Shown: positions 22,775 to 34,351 of the stretch, one piece after another
Layout: each line of letters opens with the position of its first letter
How positions within the stretch are numbered: the stretch's first letter is position 1
Assembly (NCBI GenBank): GCA_039704465.1
Contig: JASFAU010000002.1
Location: 372,001-436,000 of the forward strand
DNA length: 64,000 nt
Direction of reading: 5' to 3'
From: Plasmodiophora brassicae
Lineage: Eukaryota > Endomyxa > Phytomyxea > Plasmodiophorida > Plasmodiophoridae
Notes under the pieces: model-generated
Database searches by the model: none
What the model was told of the DNA's origin: nothing
The model's input: only the letters and a program-made list of their open reading frames with translations
Made by a program: the position numbers and the translations under genes

Positions 22775-25700
22775 ATGCCAGCGAAGGCAGCACCCGACTG
22801 TGGCCAATGTGGCAACCAGGCGCGCTCCGATGCGCGCTTCTGCGATCGATGCGGTGCCGAACTCAGCAACGGCGGCGGTCGGCATTCGTTTACCGAGCGC
22901 CGACGGGATCTAACAGAGTCGCCCCCAGGCGCGCCTGGCACGGTGGTGGCCCTGGACAGCGCCCCAGACGCCGCTACCCGGTTGCAATTCGCCAAACGTC
23001 TTCCGGTGGGGTTAGGCAAGGCCGTCGACTCGTCGCGATCTCTGAACGAAGCACGTAGGAAGTGGACATGAATATACCATTCGGGCGCCTGCGCGAAGGG
23101 AAACGCACGGCCAAGGCCCTAGCAGCGTTCTTCAAGGGCCGGGCCGCGCTTGAGGTCAAGTTCGCCAACGACCTGCGGAAGCTGGCCGCCACGTCGCTGG
23201 TCACCAACGAGCCGGAATCGAAGTCGGGTGCACGGTTGGCGGCAGCCCACGTTGTCGCCCAGCCTGAGCAATGGTGTTCCAGGGGCCTGACCGACCTGAT
23301 CGGGCGGATGACGGCAGCGATTGAGCTGGACGTCCAGTTCTGCACCATGTACTCGCAGACGATCACGGACGACGTGCTCGTCGCCCTGGAGCAGGTCCGC
23401 CACCTGGTCAAGGAGCAGGTCGCCACCTGTACGAAGCAGTACACGGACGCAAGGAACACGTTGAGAAGCGCGGAATCCAACCTTGCCAAAGTAATGCGAC
23501 GCGCCACGTGGGCCTATCTCGTCGACTAAGCGACCTACCGTGCAGGTTACCGAGAAGCTGGCGAAACTGGAGCATCAGAGCGAGCACGAGACGAACAGCG
23601 CGAACGCGTTCCTGGCGGCCCGGTCCGCGGCCAAAGCTGATTCCGCGAAGCAAGCCATACCAGGCGTTCGCAAAGAACAGGCGCAAGCCCAAGTACGTTC
23701 GGCGGCTGCATTGCCTATCGGCAGGCTGACGTCCCGTTCAGGAAGCGGTCGTGTCCAGCCAGCAGTACCTGAAGGCGGCGCAGGCGTCGGTCTTGGATCA
23801 ACTCGAGGACATCGAGGTCCAGCGCATGCACAGGACGCTGGAGTGCCTGGACAAGGCCATGACGCTCGGCGTCGGTTTGCAGCGCCAGAAGCTGGCTTTC
23901 GAATGGGACCTTGCTCGCAGACTGAGATCCGTTTCTGGGCCACATGACATCGAAAGTTGGGTCGCCACCGTCTCGAAGCACGCCCGTTCCCCTGCTACAA
24001 ATGTCGACCACCAGCAGGAGCCAAAGGTCGAGGTCGACACGTGCGCGATGCCAGACCAGGTCGCCGAGACGGGATACGCGCGTTGCTTGCGACGTCTGAC
24101 AGGAAACGTGTGAAGGACGGTGGAATGGAGAAGGCTGCGGATTCTCCAGCGACGACGTCCAAGCCAGCAGTGGACGTGCCGAAGGTGACTACGGTGGCAC
24201 CGATGGAGGTGGATTCGGACCTACCGGAAAGCGCATGGGCGGTCCCGGTGGAGTCCAGGGTTGCCTGGCTGCCCGGCGACCTCCCTAAGCAGATGGCCGT
24301 ATCGTGCCCCATGCTGGCCATCAGCAGGGACCAGGCGTCGATCATGGCGTTGTGCGCCCTGCACCAGCTCTGTCAGACGCCCGACCTGCAGAAGTACTGC
24401 AGAAGGTCAGGGGTCGGTAGGAACCGCACGCGGCGCCGCCTGATGGGGTACCGTTGTTCGCTTGTGCAGCGATTTGAGGATCCTGCTGGGCGTCCGAGAA
24501 GACCACCTGCTGGCCGCCATCGACCAATACGGTCAACTGTTCACGTCGGAGTACACGTCGCAGACGTTGCTGGGTTACGCGCGGGACGATTTCCAGGCGT
24601 TCCTGCGCGGGATCTTCATTGCAAGTGACAGCAGCGTCGTGTCAATGGACGCCGACCGTCCTAAACGTTGTCCAGGTCTTGGGTATCCACCTGACTGAGG
24701 ATCGGTGCACGGCCGACTTTCGATGTTCCACGGCCATGATCGTGTCGGCGGCCAAGTCCAACGTTGTACGTCCACCTGTCCTGTGGAGCAGCACATTGCA
24801 CGGTAACGGAGGCCCTCTTTCAGGTGGACAGCGACTCCATCGACGTCTTCCTGCAATCGCTGGACGTCCCGCTCGGGCATTTGGAGTTGCCGTTTCAGGC
24901 ACAGTTCGCCGTGTTCCTGTACCGGCGCCTCCTGTCCGCTATCGTTGATAAGCCCAATGGTGATGATGACGATGATGATGACCTCGACGGCAACGCCAGT
25001 TGCAGGGCGTTCGACGACTGGTCGACCGTGCTGGAGCGCATTGCCCGGTTCAAAACCGCAAACAACGTCTCGGACGCTGTCCACGCGGCGCTCCTCCTCG
25101 AGGTGATCCACACCGAGATCCTACTCGACATTCAGAACGAGATGTACCCAGAGGAGTACCCGAAAGGTCGGTGTGCCTACAGCGCTCCCATCGTCCGTCG
25201 TCTGATGCCGGCCATGCAGTCGACCTGATGTCCAAGGTCAACGATTGCACAGCGGCGGCCATCGACCACGCTGTGGATTGCCTAACGGCGTCGTTCGACG
25301 CTGCGGTCCCGCTCGCCGCCGCCATCAAACAGCAATTCAGAGTACGTCCTGCGGGGACCTTCGTACGTCCTTCCGTCTCACGAGCACCGCCCGCAGGACT
25401 GGCTCTGCGTCCTCCTCGACAGCAACGTTCTGGTCGACGTTCGCTCGTACAGACGTGTCGCAACGCTTCTGGCCCGACTCGACGGTACATTGCATCCTTG
25501 TTGCTGTACGGCACACCCGCTAAGACAACGCTCAGGCGGCACAGAAACGCTCAGGCAATGTGTGGCCAGGTCGGCACGACGGGCGTACGCCGACATCAGG
25601 GATCGGGTCGCGTCCAGGACCAATGCAATACTGGACTGGAATGGTACAGGCGGCTCGTTCGTTCGCTGGGCGCCGATGGGGTCGTAACGGGGAGGACGCG

Positions 25701-27422
25701 TAGAGTTCGCCCCGAGCCTGGCCAGGGAGGTGACCATGCTGTCGACGACGCAGGATCCGGGTATCGACACGATCCGGGGCATCTACCGGGACGTGTTCAG
25801 GCAGGCGCTGGCGCGCGACGCGCTGTGGTCGGCACAGGCGTCGCCCAGCGACTGGATGGAGATCCTGTCGTCGATGACCGTCGTCGACCTCGATGTGCGT
25901 CGACCGTCTGCGACGGGACGGGCGGGCGGGCGCCAATGAGATTCGTTGGGCAGGTGAAGGACGTCGTGGAGTCGATCGGGGCCGTTCGGCTGGCGGGATG
26001 GGTCCAGCAGCAACGAGAACAGGTCGCCGGCCTCGTCGAGCGCATGCTGCTGGCGGATCGCTGGTCGGTGCTCCCAGCCGCTGTCTGTCGCTGGACGTAA
26101 CTGTGCCCCAGGACGGTCGCTGATGAGAAAAGCGGCACGAGTTCGTCGGTCGTGGACGTGTTCTCGGCGATGTACGGTGCCATGGAGGCGCTGATGGCCA
26201 CTGCTAGGAAGGTCGGCCTGGACATGCCCGGACGAGGAGGAGGTTCTGGATCTCCAGCCGCCAGCGAGATTGTCGACCTGATGAACGACTACGTCGACGT
26301 GTATGCCAGCAGTGTCGTGGAGGCGGCGAGGCCGTCGCCGACAGCGCTGGCAAGCAAGGCGGGCGTCGTCGGGAGGCAGACGAACAGCGCGCACCTGATC
26401 CAGGTGGCCGACCACGACCACAACAAGGTCAGGACAAGGTTCGGCAACATGACGAAATCGCTGAAATCCAAGTTGCACGCGCACACGCACTCCAACGACA
26501 TGTCATCGTCGTCGTCGCCGACGTCGGCAACGTCGCCACCCTGTGAAACGGTTGCGATGCCGGTTGCCGCCTCCTCGAAATCGGTAGACGAGCTCGCTGT
26601 CCGCCTCTGCAACTGTCGAGAGGTTCGACCCGTCCTGATCGTCTCTCGGGACACGGCTGACACAGTGGATCGGCAGGCGTTGCAGCGGCTGACGTCGCTG
26701 GAGTACGACCTGAGTGAGAGGTTCAGGTACGTAACAGTTCAGATGGGCGTTTGCATTCATCAGTCGGCGCTAACACGATGGTGCCCCAGCGTGGATGGGT
26801 CGTCCATGCAACGCGGGCGTGAAGCGTTGGGCAGGCAGATCGTTGCACTGCAGGCGCTGATCGGCGAGCGCATCGTGTACCACGACCTCCAGGCAACATT
26901 CGATCGGCTGTACAATCCGGCCGTGTCGTCGGCAACCGGCTTCGCAGCGGTCATGGCGAACCAGCTCGACGCGATCATGTCGGCGGCGTACGCCGCTGTT
27001 CGCGATGTCAGTGGAACGCACACGGCAGCGCTCGTCCTGTGTGCGGTGTCTGACCCGACGTCCGATGGCGTAGCAACACTTCCCTGGTGAACCTTCGTTC
27101 CCTGCCATCGTCCACAAGGTGTTCGCCGCGCTCATGGAGGCGCTGACGTGGGTGACAGGCCATGGCGCTGGTGGGCGGTGCTTCGCCGATACTGATTTCA
27201 GTAAGCTGGACACGATGCTGGCAGTGTCGTTGCGGTAATGGGTATCGCGTTGGTTCAGTGACCTTCACGGAAGACATCGCTGCGATTCAGGCCATGTTCG
27301 GGTCGGAACTGTCGGAAGCGACGGCGGGCGCCCTGGCGAAACCGTTCGAGGAACGCGTCCAGGATCTGGCGCAGTCGTCGAACGAAATCGCCCAGCGGTA
27401 CAGCGCCGGCACCTGTATGTGA
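22775..27422 (+). CDS. Zinc ribbon / F-BAR / MUN (Munc13-PATROL1-like) fusion protein
   Basis: Seventeen exons keep one frame for 1245 aa: 22775-23005, 23059-23490, 23546-23692, 23742-24040, 24103-24405, 24470-24620, 24676-24765, 24824-25166, 25220-25341, 25397-25484, 25536-25643, 25704-25894, 25954-26063, 26112-26726, 26790-27006, 27074-27200, 27259-27422. Residues ~8-30 are a zinc ribbon (CGQCG...CDRCG). Residues ~80-330 look like F-BAR: GKRTAKALAAFFKGRAALEV, KFANDLRKLA, then long helices. From ~420 on the sequence follows the MUN/MHD pattern: LLADRWTVADEKSGTSSSVV, DVFSAMYGAMEAL, LVERM, and an MHD2-like end (NQLDAIMSAAYAAVRD, FPAIVHKVFAALMEAL, FTEDIAAIQAMF). F-BAR binds curved membrane; MUN primes SNARE-dependent fusion, so a membrane-traffic role is inferred. 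The intron at 24621-24675 is GC-AG. No C2 domain was seen. Confidence 0.8.
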
Positions 27423-28044
27423 CCGTGACGTTTGAGGCCCCGTTCTGCTCCTCGTTGTTTAACCCGAGCGGAACAGGTTCGAAAGACGACGCCACCATTG
27501 TACTCCATCGGCGAACGGACCCGATCGCTGTCGCCTGGGTTCATGCAGAGAATAAATCCCGCTAGCAACGGCCGCCCTGGGAACATGCCACGTCTTCACC
27601 GCATCAGTCGATCAGTCGTTATTCGTGGTTGTGACAGCGCGACGCGACGCTGTGATAAGCACAAGGTACCTGCAGGCCCAGGACGTCTCCCAGGGATACC
27701 AATGAAGTCGTGGGCGCCAGTGATATACCCTACTGTCAATACAACCACCTGGGCCGTTGCATGCTGAGTGGTGATACGTTGTCCCTGACGCCTTGCTGAC
27801 TTGGAAGCCAGCTCAGGTCGAATATACAGGACATGATCTGCGCACAACGATGCTGGGTCCCATCAACCCGCATGTACAGGCGTTGCCCAGCCCTGGCATC
27901 ATCACCCTAGACTGGCACCTGCACATGGGTATCGAGGGGATTCTTCACACCGAACCGTCTGGCGTCGGCCTGCCTCGATCTCAAACGATTACTTTTCGTC
28001 GCGCGGCTCGTCAGGACACCATTACGACACGTAATAATGACAGA
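27423..28044. other. Intergenic between the F-BAR/MUN gene and the seven-TM cluster
   Basis: No supported gene. Open frames continue into the truncated seven-TM copy on the right but have no similarity to the N-terminal half of its paralogues. Confidence 0.4.
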
Positions 28045-28371
28045 CCGAGGCTCCTATGTCAGGTTCTCATTGAGGCCAGGTCTCGCAACGCGCTCCAGCT
28101 CCTAAAGGCGATGACCGCTGGCGTCTGCCTGGCATCCTCCGTCCTCACCGTCATCAGTCTGCTCACCATGATCAAGTTCATCCCATTCGACACGTCGTTC
28201 TACACGGTCTGGCTGACGTTCCAGCAGACCTTCGACGCCTGCTCGACCGCCCTGCCCGCCATCATCGTCGGTTTCGCCCGCGGCCAGAAGACGATTCCGG
28301 TGACCGGCCCACCAATTAGTACGTCCTCGAAACAAAGCTCGAAACAAACCGCAGTGCCCACCAAAGTTTGA
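28045..28371 (+). pseudogene. Truncated seven-TM family copy (C-terminal part only)
   Basis: The sequence RLLCQVLIEARSRNALQLL, then ASSVLTVISLLTMIKFIPFD and FYTVWLTFQQTFDACSTALP matches the last two TM segments of the three complete genes to the right. The upstream open frame (from about 27793) has no trace of TM1-TM5, the W(R/N)RINAGI motif or the conserved start. A 5'-truncated duplicate is the simplest reading; a functional chimera with a new N-terminus is possible but unsupported. Confidence 0.6.
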
Positions 28372-28629
28372 ACCCGAACCGACCAGCCAGCAACGCTCCT
28401 AAGTACATCGTCACGCCGACTGTCCAGCATCAAGAAAGCTAACTCTCCTTTCACAATCGCCAACAGCAGATATCTTGCGAATGTTGCTGCGCGGGCGTAC
28501 CCCGAGCAAAGTTGCCTACATCATGTCCTGCATTACGGCCTGTGTTAACAAAGTGTGATCATACAGACTTGTACTAAGCGTGGGTCGTCGGCGTATTCGA
28601 AGCGAACGACCTGCCAGAGTCGGGTTATC

Positions 28630-29475
28630 ATGTTGGAGTGGCTGAACCCGATGGTGTTGAGCTTTCTGCTGGTCATTCTCGTGGCCGTGCTATTCCTGTT
28701 TCTCGACACATGGAGCTGGTGCAGGCGGTTCCAGGCCGAAGGCTGGCAGCGTATCAATGCCGGCATCGTGTTCGTCCTGCTGGCCACGATCGGGACGGCC
28801 ACTGCGCAGATGTTCCTAGTAGGGCGCACCGCCAGCGAGTGCAACATTCTCCATCGTGTCTCGGGGTCCCTCTACACCACCAGCGAACCCTTGGTCCGAA
28901 TACTGTTCATCGCACGCCTGTTCGAGTTCAACAAGACGACAGTGTCGTGGGAGCGCATCATGGACCACTGCCTCCTGATGTCCGCGTTCCTGTACCTGCT
29001 GGCGGCCGTCATCGCGCTGAACATCACAATGGCTACTGTTATCGTTGACAACGTCTGTACCGCTATTCTGAACCCAGCCGCCGCCGGGTTAACGTTCATG
29101 CTCCCGCAAGTCATCGATATTGCAACGAACGCTCGCCTGTGGCAAGTGGTCAAAGAGGCACGGGCCTGCAGCGCGCTCCTGGTTCTGCTGTCGATGACGT
29201 TAGGCTTCTTTATGGCGTCCTCCGCCATCAGTATTCTGAGCCTGCTGATCGTACTGCAGATCATCCCGCTAGACCCAGCGTTCTACACGGTCTGGCTGAC
29301 ATTCCAGCAGGCCTTCGACGCATGCTCGATTGCGCTCCCGACGATCATCGCCCGGTTCATGTGCCGCCACATTACGGGACCTGACCTCGGAGATCCGCCA
29401 CAAACGTCAGCTCAGAAGCAACCTTTACCGCAGACCACTGGCCGCGAATTGGGTGCAGGACGGTTGCAACATTAG
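28630..29475 (+). CDS. Seven-TM membrane protein, tandem family copy 1
   Basis: A single exon of 281 aa. Seven hydrophobic segments are visible: a signal-anchor-like TM1 after MLEWLNP, TM2 in RINAGIVFVLLATIGTATAQ, TM3 near ILHRVSGSLY...ILFIARLF, and four more ending FYTVWLTFQQAFDACSIALP. Conserved family marks are FLDTW after TM1, EGWQRINAG, GRTxxECxILH, LFIARLxExNK and FQxxFDACSxALPxIIxRF. I recognise no known family; a receptor-like or transporter role would be a guess. The start is the ATG that aligns across the three copies (M-x-x-W); the frame is open 25 codons further upstream without ATG. Confidence 0.75.
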   Translation: MLEWLNPMVLSFLLVILVAVLFLFLDTWSWCRRFQAEGWQRINAGIVFVLLATIGTATAQMFLVGRTASECNILHRVSGSLYTTSEPLVRILFIARLFEFNKTTVSWERIMDHCLLMSAFLYLLAAVIALNITMATVIVDNVCTAILNPAAAGLTFMLPQVIDIATNARLWQVVKEARACSALLVLLSMTLGFFMASSAISILSLLIVLQIIPLDPAFYTVWLTFQQAFDACSIALPTIIARFMCRHITGPDLGDPPQTSAQKQPLPQTTGRELGAGRLQH

Positions 29476-29675
29476 GCCACCACCAGACCAAGCGGCGACT
29501 GCCGATAGCACCTCCAGTTCACATCGCGCGGTCTGCCTCCCTCTCTTTCAGAGACTCGATACACTGGACATCGAAACAACATTCGAGGGCATAAGGGTAC
29601 TGCGTATAACAAGCCTGGATCGTTGATCGTACCACACGTGTCCTTGTTCGGCGTCCTGTTTGTCTTTGCGGTACC

Positions 29676-30515
29676 ATGCCGCCGGCTTGGTTGAACGTGG
29701 TGGTGCTGGCCATTCTCCTGTTGGTCGTTGTGGTCGTCCTGATTCTGTTTGTGGATACGTGGCGCCGTCGACAAGGATCCAGCGCAGAGGGCTGGAACCG
29801 CATCAACGCCGGGATAGTCGTCGTATTGCTGTTCGCGATCGGAACGGCCATCGCGCAGATGTTTCTCGAAGGACGTACCGAATTCGGCTGTCGCATTCTC
29901 CATCACGTCTCGGCGACGCTCAGTAACACAGGCGCATCCCTCGTGAAGGTGCTGTTCATCGCGCGCCTACTTGAAGTCAACAAGTTGCCTAAGAAGTGGG
30001 AAACCGTCTTGGATCGAGGCCTGCTGGCCACTACGTTCCTGTACTGGATACTGGGCATCACGTGGCTGAACGCGACGCTTCGCACAGCCGTCGTTGAGAA
30101 CGCGTGCATCGTTATTCTGGACCCCACTGGTGCCGCGTTCTCTCTCCTCATCCCACAGTTCATCGATGTCGTGACGAACGTACGCCTGTGGCAGGTGCTC
30201 CAGGTTGTGAAGTCCCGACCTGGAGTCAAGCTCCTTGTGGCGACGACGTTTGCATCCTGCCTGACATCGGACATCATCAACGTCTTCAGCGTTCTAATCA
30301 TGATGCAAATCATCCCGTTGGACCCTTCGCTCATCACGATTTGGTTGACGTTTGAACTGGCTTTCGACGCCTGCTCGACTGCTCTCCCTACCATCATCGT
30401 CCGTTTCGCACGCCGGCCTGACGAAGGCCGCACTTCGTGGGCCCGGATCCAGATACTGCCGTCTAGGCACCCACCCAAGCCACATGAAATGCACCCGCAA
30501 ACACCAAACGGTTAG
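29676..30515 (+). CDS. Seven-TM membrane protein, tandem family copy 2
   Basis: Intronless, 279 aa, starting MPPAWLNVVV. It repeats the family pattern: FVDTWRRRQ after TM1, EGWNRINAGIVVVLLFAIGT, QMFLEGRTEFGCRILHHVSA, LFIARLLEVNKLPKKWE, RLWQVLQ between TM5 and TM6, and FELAFDACSTALPTIIVRFA in TM7. The short cytosolic-type C-tail after TM7 differs between copies. Same strand and spacing (~200 bp) as its neighbours, so tandem duplication is the likely origin. Confidence 0.75.
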   Translation: MPPAWLNVVVLAILLLVVVVVLILFVDTWRRRQGSSAEGWNRINAGIVVVLLFAIGTAIAQMFLEGRTEFGCRILHHVSATLSNTGASLVKVLFIARLLEVNKLPKKWETVLDRGLLATTFLYWILGITWLNATLRTAVVENACIVILDPTGAAFSLLIPQFIDVVTNVRLWQVLQVVKSRPGVKLLVATTFASCLTSDIINVFSVLIMMQIIPLDPSLITIWLTFELAFDACSTALPTIIVRFARRPDEGRTSWARIQILPSRHPPKPHEMHPQTPNG

Positions 30516-30778
30516 CCTGCGCGCAGGCGCCTCTCCGAAATCGCAGTACAGTCCACCATCAAATGATGTCATAACAGTCTGCTGTTCAGCACCGCTCTGT
30601 CCTGCAGGTGGGTACCCGCAGTCCAGGGCAGTGCTAGGTAGATGCCAACCTCTGTTGGATTGCGATCCTGCGGGCAGTACCGAACTTGATCGCACAGCCG
30701 GACGGACTGGGTAGAATTGGATAGACGTCGGCGTACGTAATCGATCCGACCTGTTTGGAGCCATTCCGCTTGAGTTCC

Positions 30779-31621
30779 ATGCCGTCGACATGGACTGACT
30801 CGTTGATGCTCGGTATCCAGTTGTTTATCCTGGTGGCCGTTCTGCTCGTGTTCCTGGATACGTTGCACCGTCGACGTGGGACTAAATCGGAGGGATGGAG
30901 GCGGATCAACGCTGGCATTGTTGGCGTCTTGCTGATAGCGATAGGGAGCACCATTGGGCAGATGTTCTTGTCTGCGCGAACGGAGCTCGAGTGCCGCATC
31001 CTCCATCATATCGCAGGAACGATGTGGAACACCTGCGTGCCCTTCGTCAGGATCCTGTTCATCGCGCGCCTGATAGAAATTAACAAGCTGCCGAGGGAAT
31101 GGGAACGCAATGTGGATTATGGCCTGCTGGTGACAGCGTTCGTGCTCTGGATCGTGGCTGTCGTCCTGTTGAACATGTCAATTCGTGCCGCTGTAATCGA
31201 CGACATCTGCATCGCCGTTCTGGACCCTGCTGTCACCGCGTACACTATCGTGTCCCCGGCTGTCATTGACATCGCCACGAACGTGCGCTTATGGCTAGTT
31301 CACATGCAGGCACTGCAGCGCAATGCATTTAGGCTTCTGATAACGACGACGTTTGCATTCTGTCTGGCATCCTGCGTCCTCAGCCTGTTCAGCGTGTTGA
31401 TCATTCTGTGCGCCATCCCACTGGACCCGGCGTTCTACACGGTCTGGCTGACGTTCCAGCAAGCATTCGACGCCTGCTCGATCGCCCTGCCCTCGGTTAT
31501 CGTCCGGTTTGCACGCGGCCATGGACAATTGCACAAGACGAACCCGATGGTCGTGCACCACGCAGCACAGCTGGCAGCAATGCCATCGCTGAAACCATTC
31601 CAGTTCGGCACCTCCCGATGA
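30779..31621 (+). CDS. Seven-TM membrane protein, tandem family copy 3
   Basis: Intronless, 280 aa, starting MPSTWTDSLM. Marks shared with the other copies: FLDTLHRRRG, EGWRRINAGIVGVLLIAIGS, ARTELECRILHHIAG, LFIARLIEINKLPREWE and FYTVWLTFQQAFDACSIALP. TM7 of this copy and of the truncated copy at 28.2 kb are nearly identical at the nucleotide level around the FYTVWLTFQQ codons, suggesting recent duplication or gene conversion. Function unknown. Confidence 0.75.
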   Translation: MPSTWTDSLMLGIQLFILVAVLLVFLDTLHRRRGTKSEGWRRINAGIVGVLLIAIGSTIGQMFLSARTELECRILHHIAGTMWNTCVPFVRILFIARLIEINKLPREWERNVDYGLLVTAFVLWIVAVVLLNMSIRAAVIDDICIAVLDPAVTAYTIVSPAVIDIATNVRLWLVHMQALQRNAFRLLITTTFAFCLASCVLSLFSVLIILCAIPLDPAFYTVWLTFQQAFDACSIALPSVIVRFARGHGQLHKTNPMVVHHAAQLAAMPSLKPFQFGTSR

Positions 31622-31755
31622 TCACCTGGGCAAACAACCAACTGTACCAACCCGAATCGGCATCGAACAAGTCTCTTTCCGCAAACAGCAGATTTCCCCA
31701 AGGCCAAACCTCATAACGACCATCGTGTTATAGGGGAATATACAATAATAAACGG

Positions 31756-32573
31756 TCATTCCCCAACTGATGTGTTGTCGGCTAGGTCCAGCTCTTTCAG
31801 CAGCGAGTCGATCTCATCCATGATACCTTCGTCATCAGGGCCCGCTCCACGTACTTCCTGACCTGGGGACCCATCGACACCTGGGGGCTCTGTCAGTGTC
31901 CTCTCCACCATCGGGACGCCACCCGCATCGACGACGAAGTCCAGGATGAGGGGAGGGACGCCCAGCGACTGACGGATGCGGTTCACAGCCGCGAAATAGT
32001 TCCTGAAGAACGTCTCGTCGCTGATCCTGACGAGGAGGACATCAGCGGGAAGCAGCAGAAACGTCGCTCAGGACCCGTCGGTCACCTTCGCGGGACCAGT
32101 CTGAATCGTAACTGGCTCAGGTTGCGGTCCTCAGCAAGCGGAACCTCGGCGAACATTGACGCGACGCCAATGTCGAACGGGATCGCCGTCGAGGGCTCCT
32201 TGAGGAACAGCCCCTCGTCGGCGCTTAACGCGAAGATTTGCCGTTTCAACTCGCCTCGCCTCTCGCCGTCTTCCTCGCAATGCCATGGCGGCACAATGGC
32301 GTTCTCTGTCCCAGGACCATCTGTCATGGCCGAGCGGGAACGCTTCCGGTGCCGGACCATACGCTTCATCTGCTGCAGGCGCTGCGCGCGATGCACGCGG
32401 GCGGCTCGGGCGCGCTCCTCGACCTGGAACTGCTCCCGCGCCTCCTCGATCTTCGTCTGTATCTCGCGCCCCGACTCCCTCAGCGTCGTCTGCAGCCGCT
32501 GCCCCGATTCGGCCAGCTGCCCCTGCAACTTCCTGCCGGAATCCTGCAGGGTGCCCACCCACCGCGACAGCAT
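31756..32573 (-). CDS. BSD-domain protein (SYAP1/Dos2-like)
   Basis: Exon 1 32573-32086, 59-nt intron, exon 2 32026-31756; 252 aa. The BSD domain is split by the intron: FALSADEGLFLKEPS, then LSQLRFRLVPRR | ISDETFFRNYFAAVNRIRQS, which has the FW/FF-x-N-Y-F core of the fold. The N-terminal third is an amphipathic helix with repeated GxxLQ (LQDSGRKLQGQLAESGQRLQ), as in synapse-associated protein 1 relatives, and the tail is acidic (DEIDSLLKELDL). BSD domains occur in membrane-traffic and TFIIH proteins; the arrangement here fits the SYAP1/plant BSD group. Divergent from IPK1 across 213 bp. Confidence 0.8.
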
Positions 32574-32786
32574 CCCCGCTGGCCGCCGCCGACCGTCGTC
32601 CAGCGCGCACCCAGTGACGTCACGCTCTGTAACTTGCTGCACGACGGGGGGACGACGACGCCATGATCGCACGGTACTACTAAATAGTCGACGGAACGGT
32701 CCCCCGAGCCTGTTGCCGGAGGTGGTGGCACGTCTGAACGCGCGCGACGCACCTTGCGGCGTAACGTGCCGCGCGCGCACTCAGCA

Positions 32787-34253
32787 ATGGACGATAGCGG
32801 CGCGTGCCGGTACCGGTTCCTGAACGAGGGCGTGTCCAGCGTCGTGTTCGCGTTCACCGACGATGCGGGCGTGCGTTTGGCGGGGTGTTGCGCGCGGGTT
32901 GGACGGCGTCGTGCTGACGGGCGCCGTGTGTGTGTGCTGTGTACAGGCGGGGATGGTGGTGCGCGTCCCGAAGGTCCCGTACCGGGATCCGCGCGACGAC
33001 GATCGGGCTCGGCAGCGGATCTGCGCTGTGTTTTCTGCCCTGCTCGGCAGCGATTACGTGTCGAGGGAGGTGCGTCACTTGTACGGTCTGCTGGCAGGGG
33101 ACGATCTTGACGTCCTGCAGGAGCTCGTCATGATCCCGGGTGTCACCCTCCGGGCCATGTTGGACGCGGCACGGTCGCGTCGATCGCGACGATTTGTCGC
33201 GCTGTTCGACAGCGACGCGGTCGATGCCGGGGCGTCGTGGGCGGCCTGGACCATGCCGGATCTGACGAGGGTGCACGCCCAGTCGTCGGAGGGGCAATTC
33301 GCAGTCGAACTGAAACCGAAATGGGGATTCCTGCCCGACGGCCCTGGTACGACCGATGTCCAGCGGCGCGTCTGTCGAACGTGCATCTACCAGTTCCTGA
33401 AATCCGACGAAGGCCGAGTCGCGTCCGTCTCGCAGTACTGCCCGCTGGACATGTTCAACGACGACGCTGCGGCACGGACGCGTGCTCTGCATTGCATGTT
33501 TCGAACGCCCCAGAACCATGTCGTCCTATTCGACAGCGCTGGGCGCATGGTCGACGCGGAATCGCATGCGCTTTCCGTCGACGATCTTGCCGACCTAATC
33601 GGCAGCGTCCTGACTGCCAACCGCGACCTTCTCGCCAGGATCCAGAGCGCGCAATTGCTGGCAGGGTTGACGATGAGGCAGGTTGAACACGTCGCTGCGA
33701 AACTGAGCGCAGAACAATGGGCCGCCTTTCAAGACGAACCGTTAACGGACGACCTGGTTCAGAGGATCTCGCGCGCCCATCAACAGTCGACCAGGATGAA
33801 GAACTTTCGGTGCCTGAGATCCCCAGCGGGGTACGCGTCCCATGTCAAGACCGTCGATGACACGGTTCGGCCTGTCGTGCCACTCGATGTCGGCGACGAC
33901 CCAGTCGATACGCTGCGGAAGGTGCTTCTCGAGATGACCGCCCGGGATGTCTCCATCATGGTCAGTTTCGTTCCTGCTGCCGTGGCAACGGACCAGGCCC
34001 CGAATGGGATCCGCGGGTAAGCGAAACATCATATGTCGCCGACGCCGATCGTCCGTTTATACCAATGCCATGTAGGCCGCCGGTTCGCTCGGTCGATGCC
34101 TGTGGCCGCACGTGGCTCTACAAGATCGGCGTCATCGACCTGGAGACCAAGTACCCGAAGCGTATGGCCCATTGGTGCGAACGGGACCGCGCCATGACCG
34201 CCCACTTCTACGACCTCTGCCGCCGCGTCCACAACCCGCAGCCGACTCGATGA
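32787..34253 (+). CDS. IPK1: Inositol-pentakisphosphate 2-kinase
   Basis: Phosphorylates InsP5 at position 2 to make InsP6. Exons 32787-32870, 32947-34016 and 34076-34253; introns 76 and 59 nt; 443 aa, the usual length. Family motifs: N-terminal FLNEGVSSVVFAF, VVRVPKVPYRD, ELKPKWGFLP (about residue 149), the Cys/His zinc-type stretch CRTCIYQFLKSDEGRVAS followed by YCPLDMF, and the late IGVIDLETK (IDLD motif) with PKRMAHW. The last motif appears only after splicing the third exon; the unspliced frame ends 12 codons early. The terminal TGA overlaps an ATG in the frame of the next gene. Confidence 0.93.
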
Positions 34254-34351
34254 CGCTCAGTACACACAGACAGGGCAGCTCGCTTCGCCAGGCGGATATT
34301 AGGGCAGCCGTTCCATATATTGCGGTAGGGCGGTGCGTGATCGGTCGCGAT

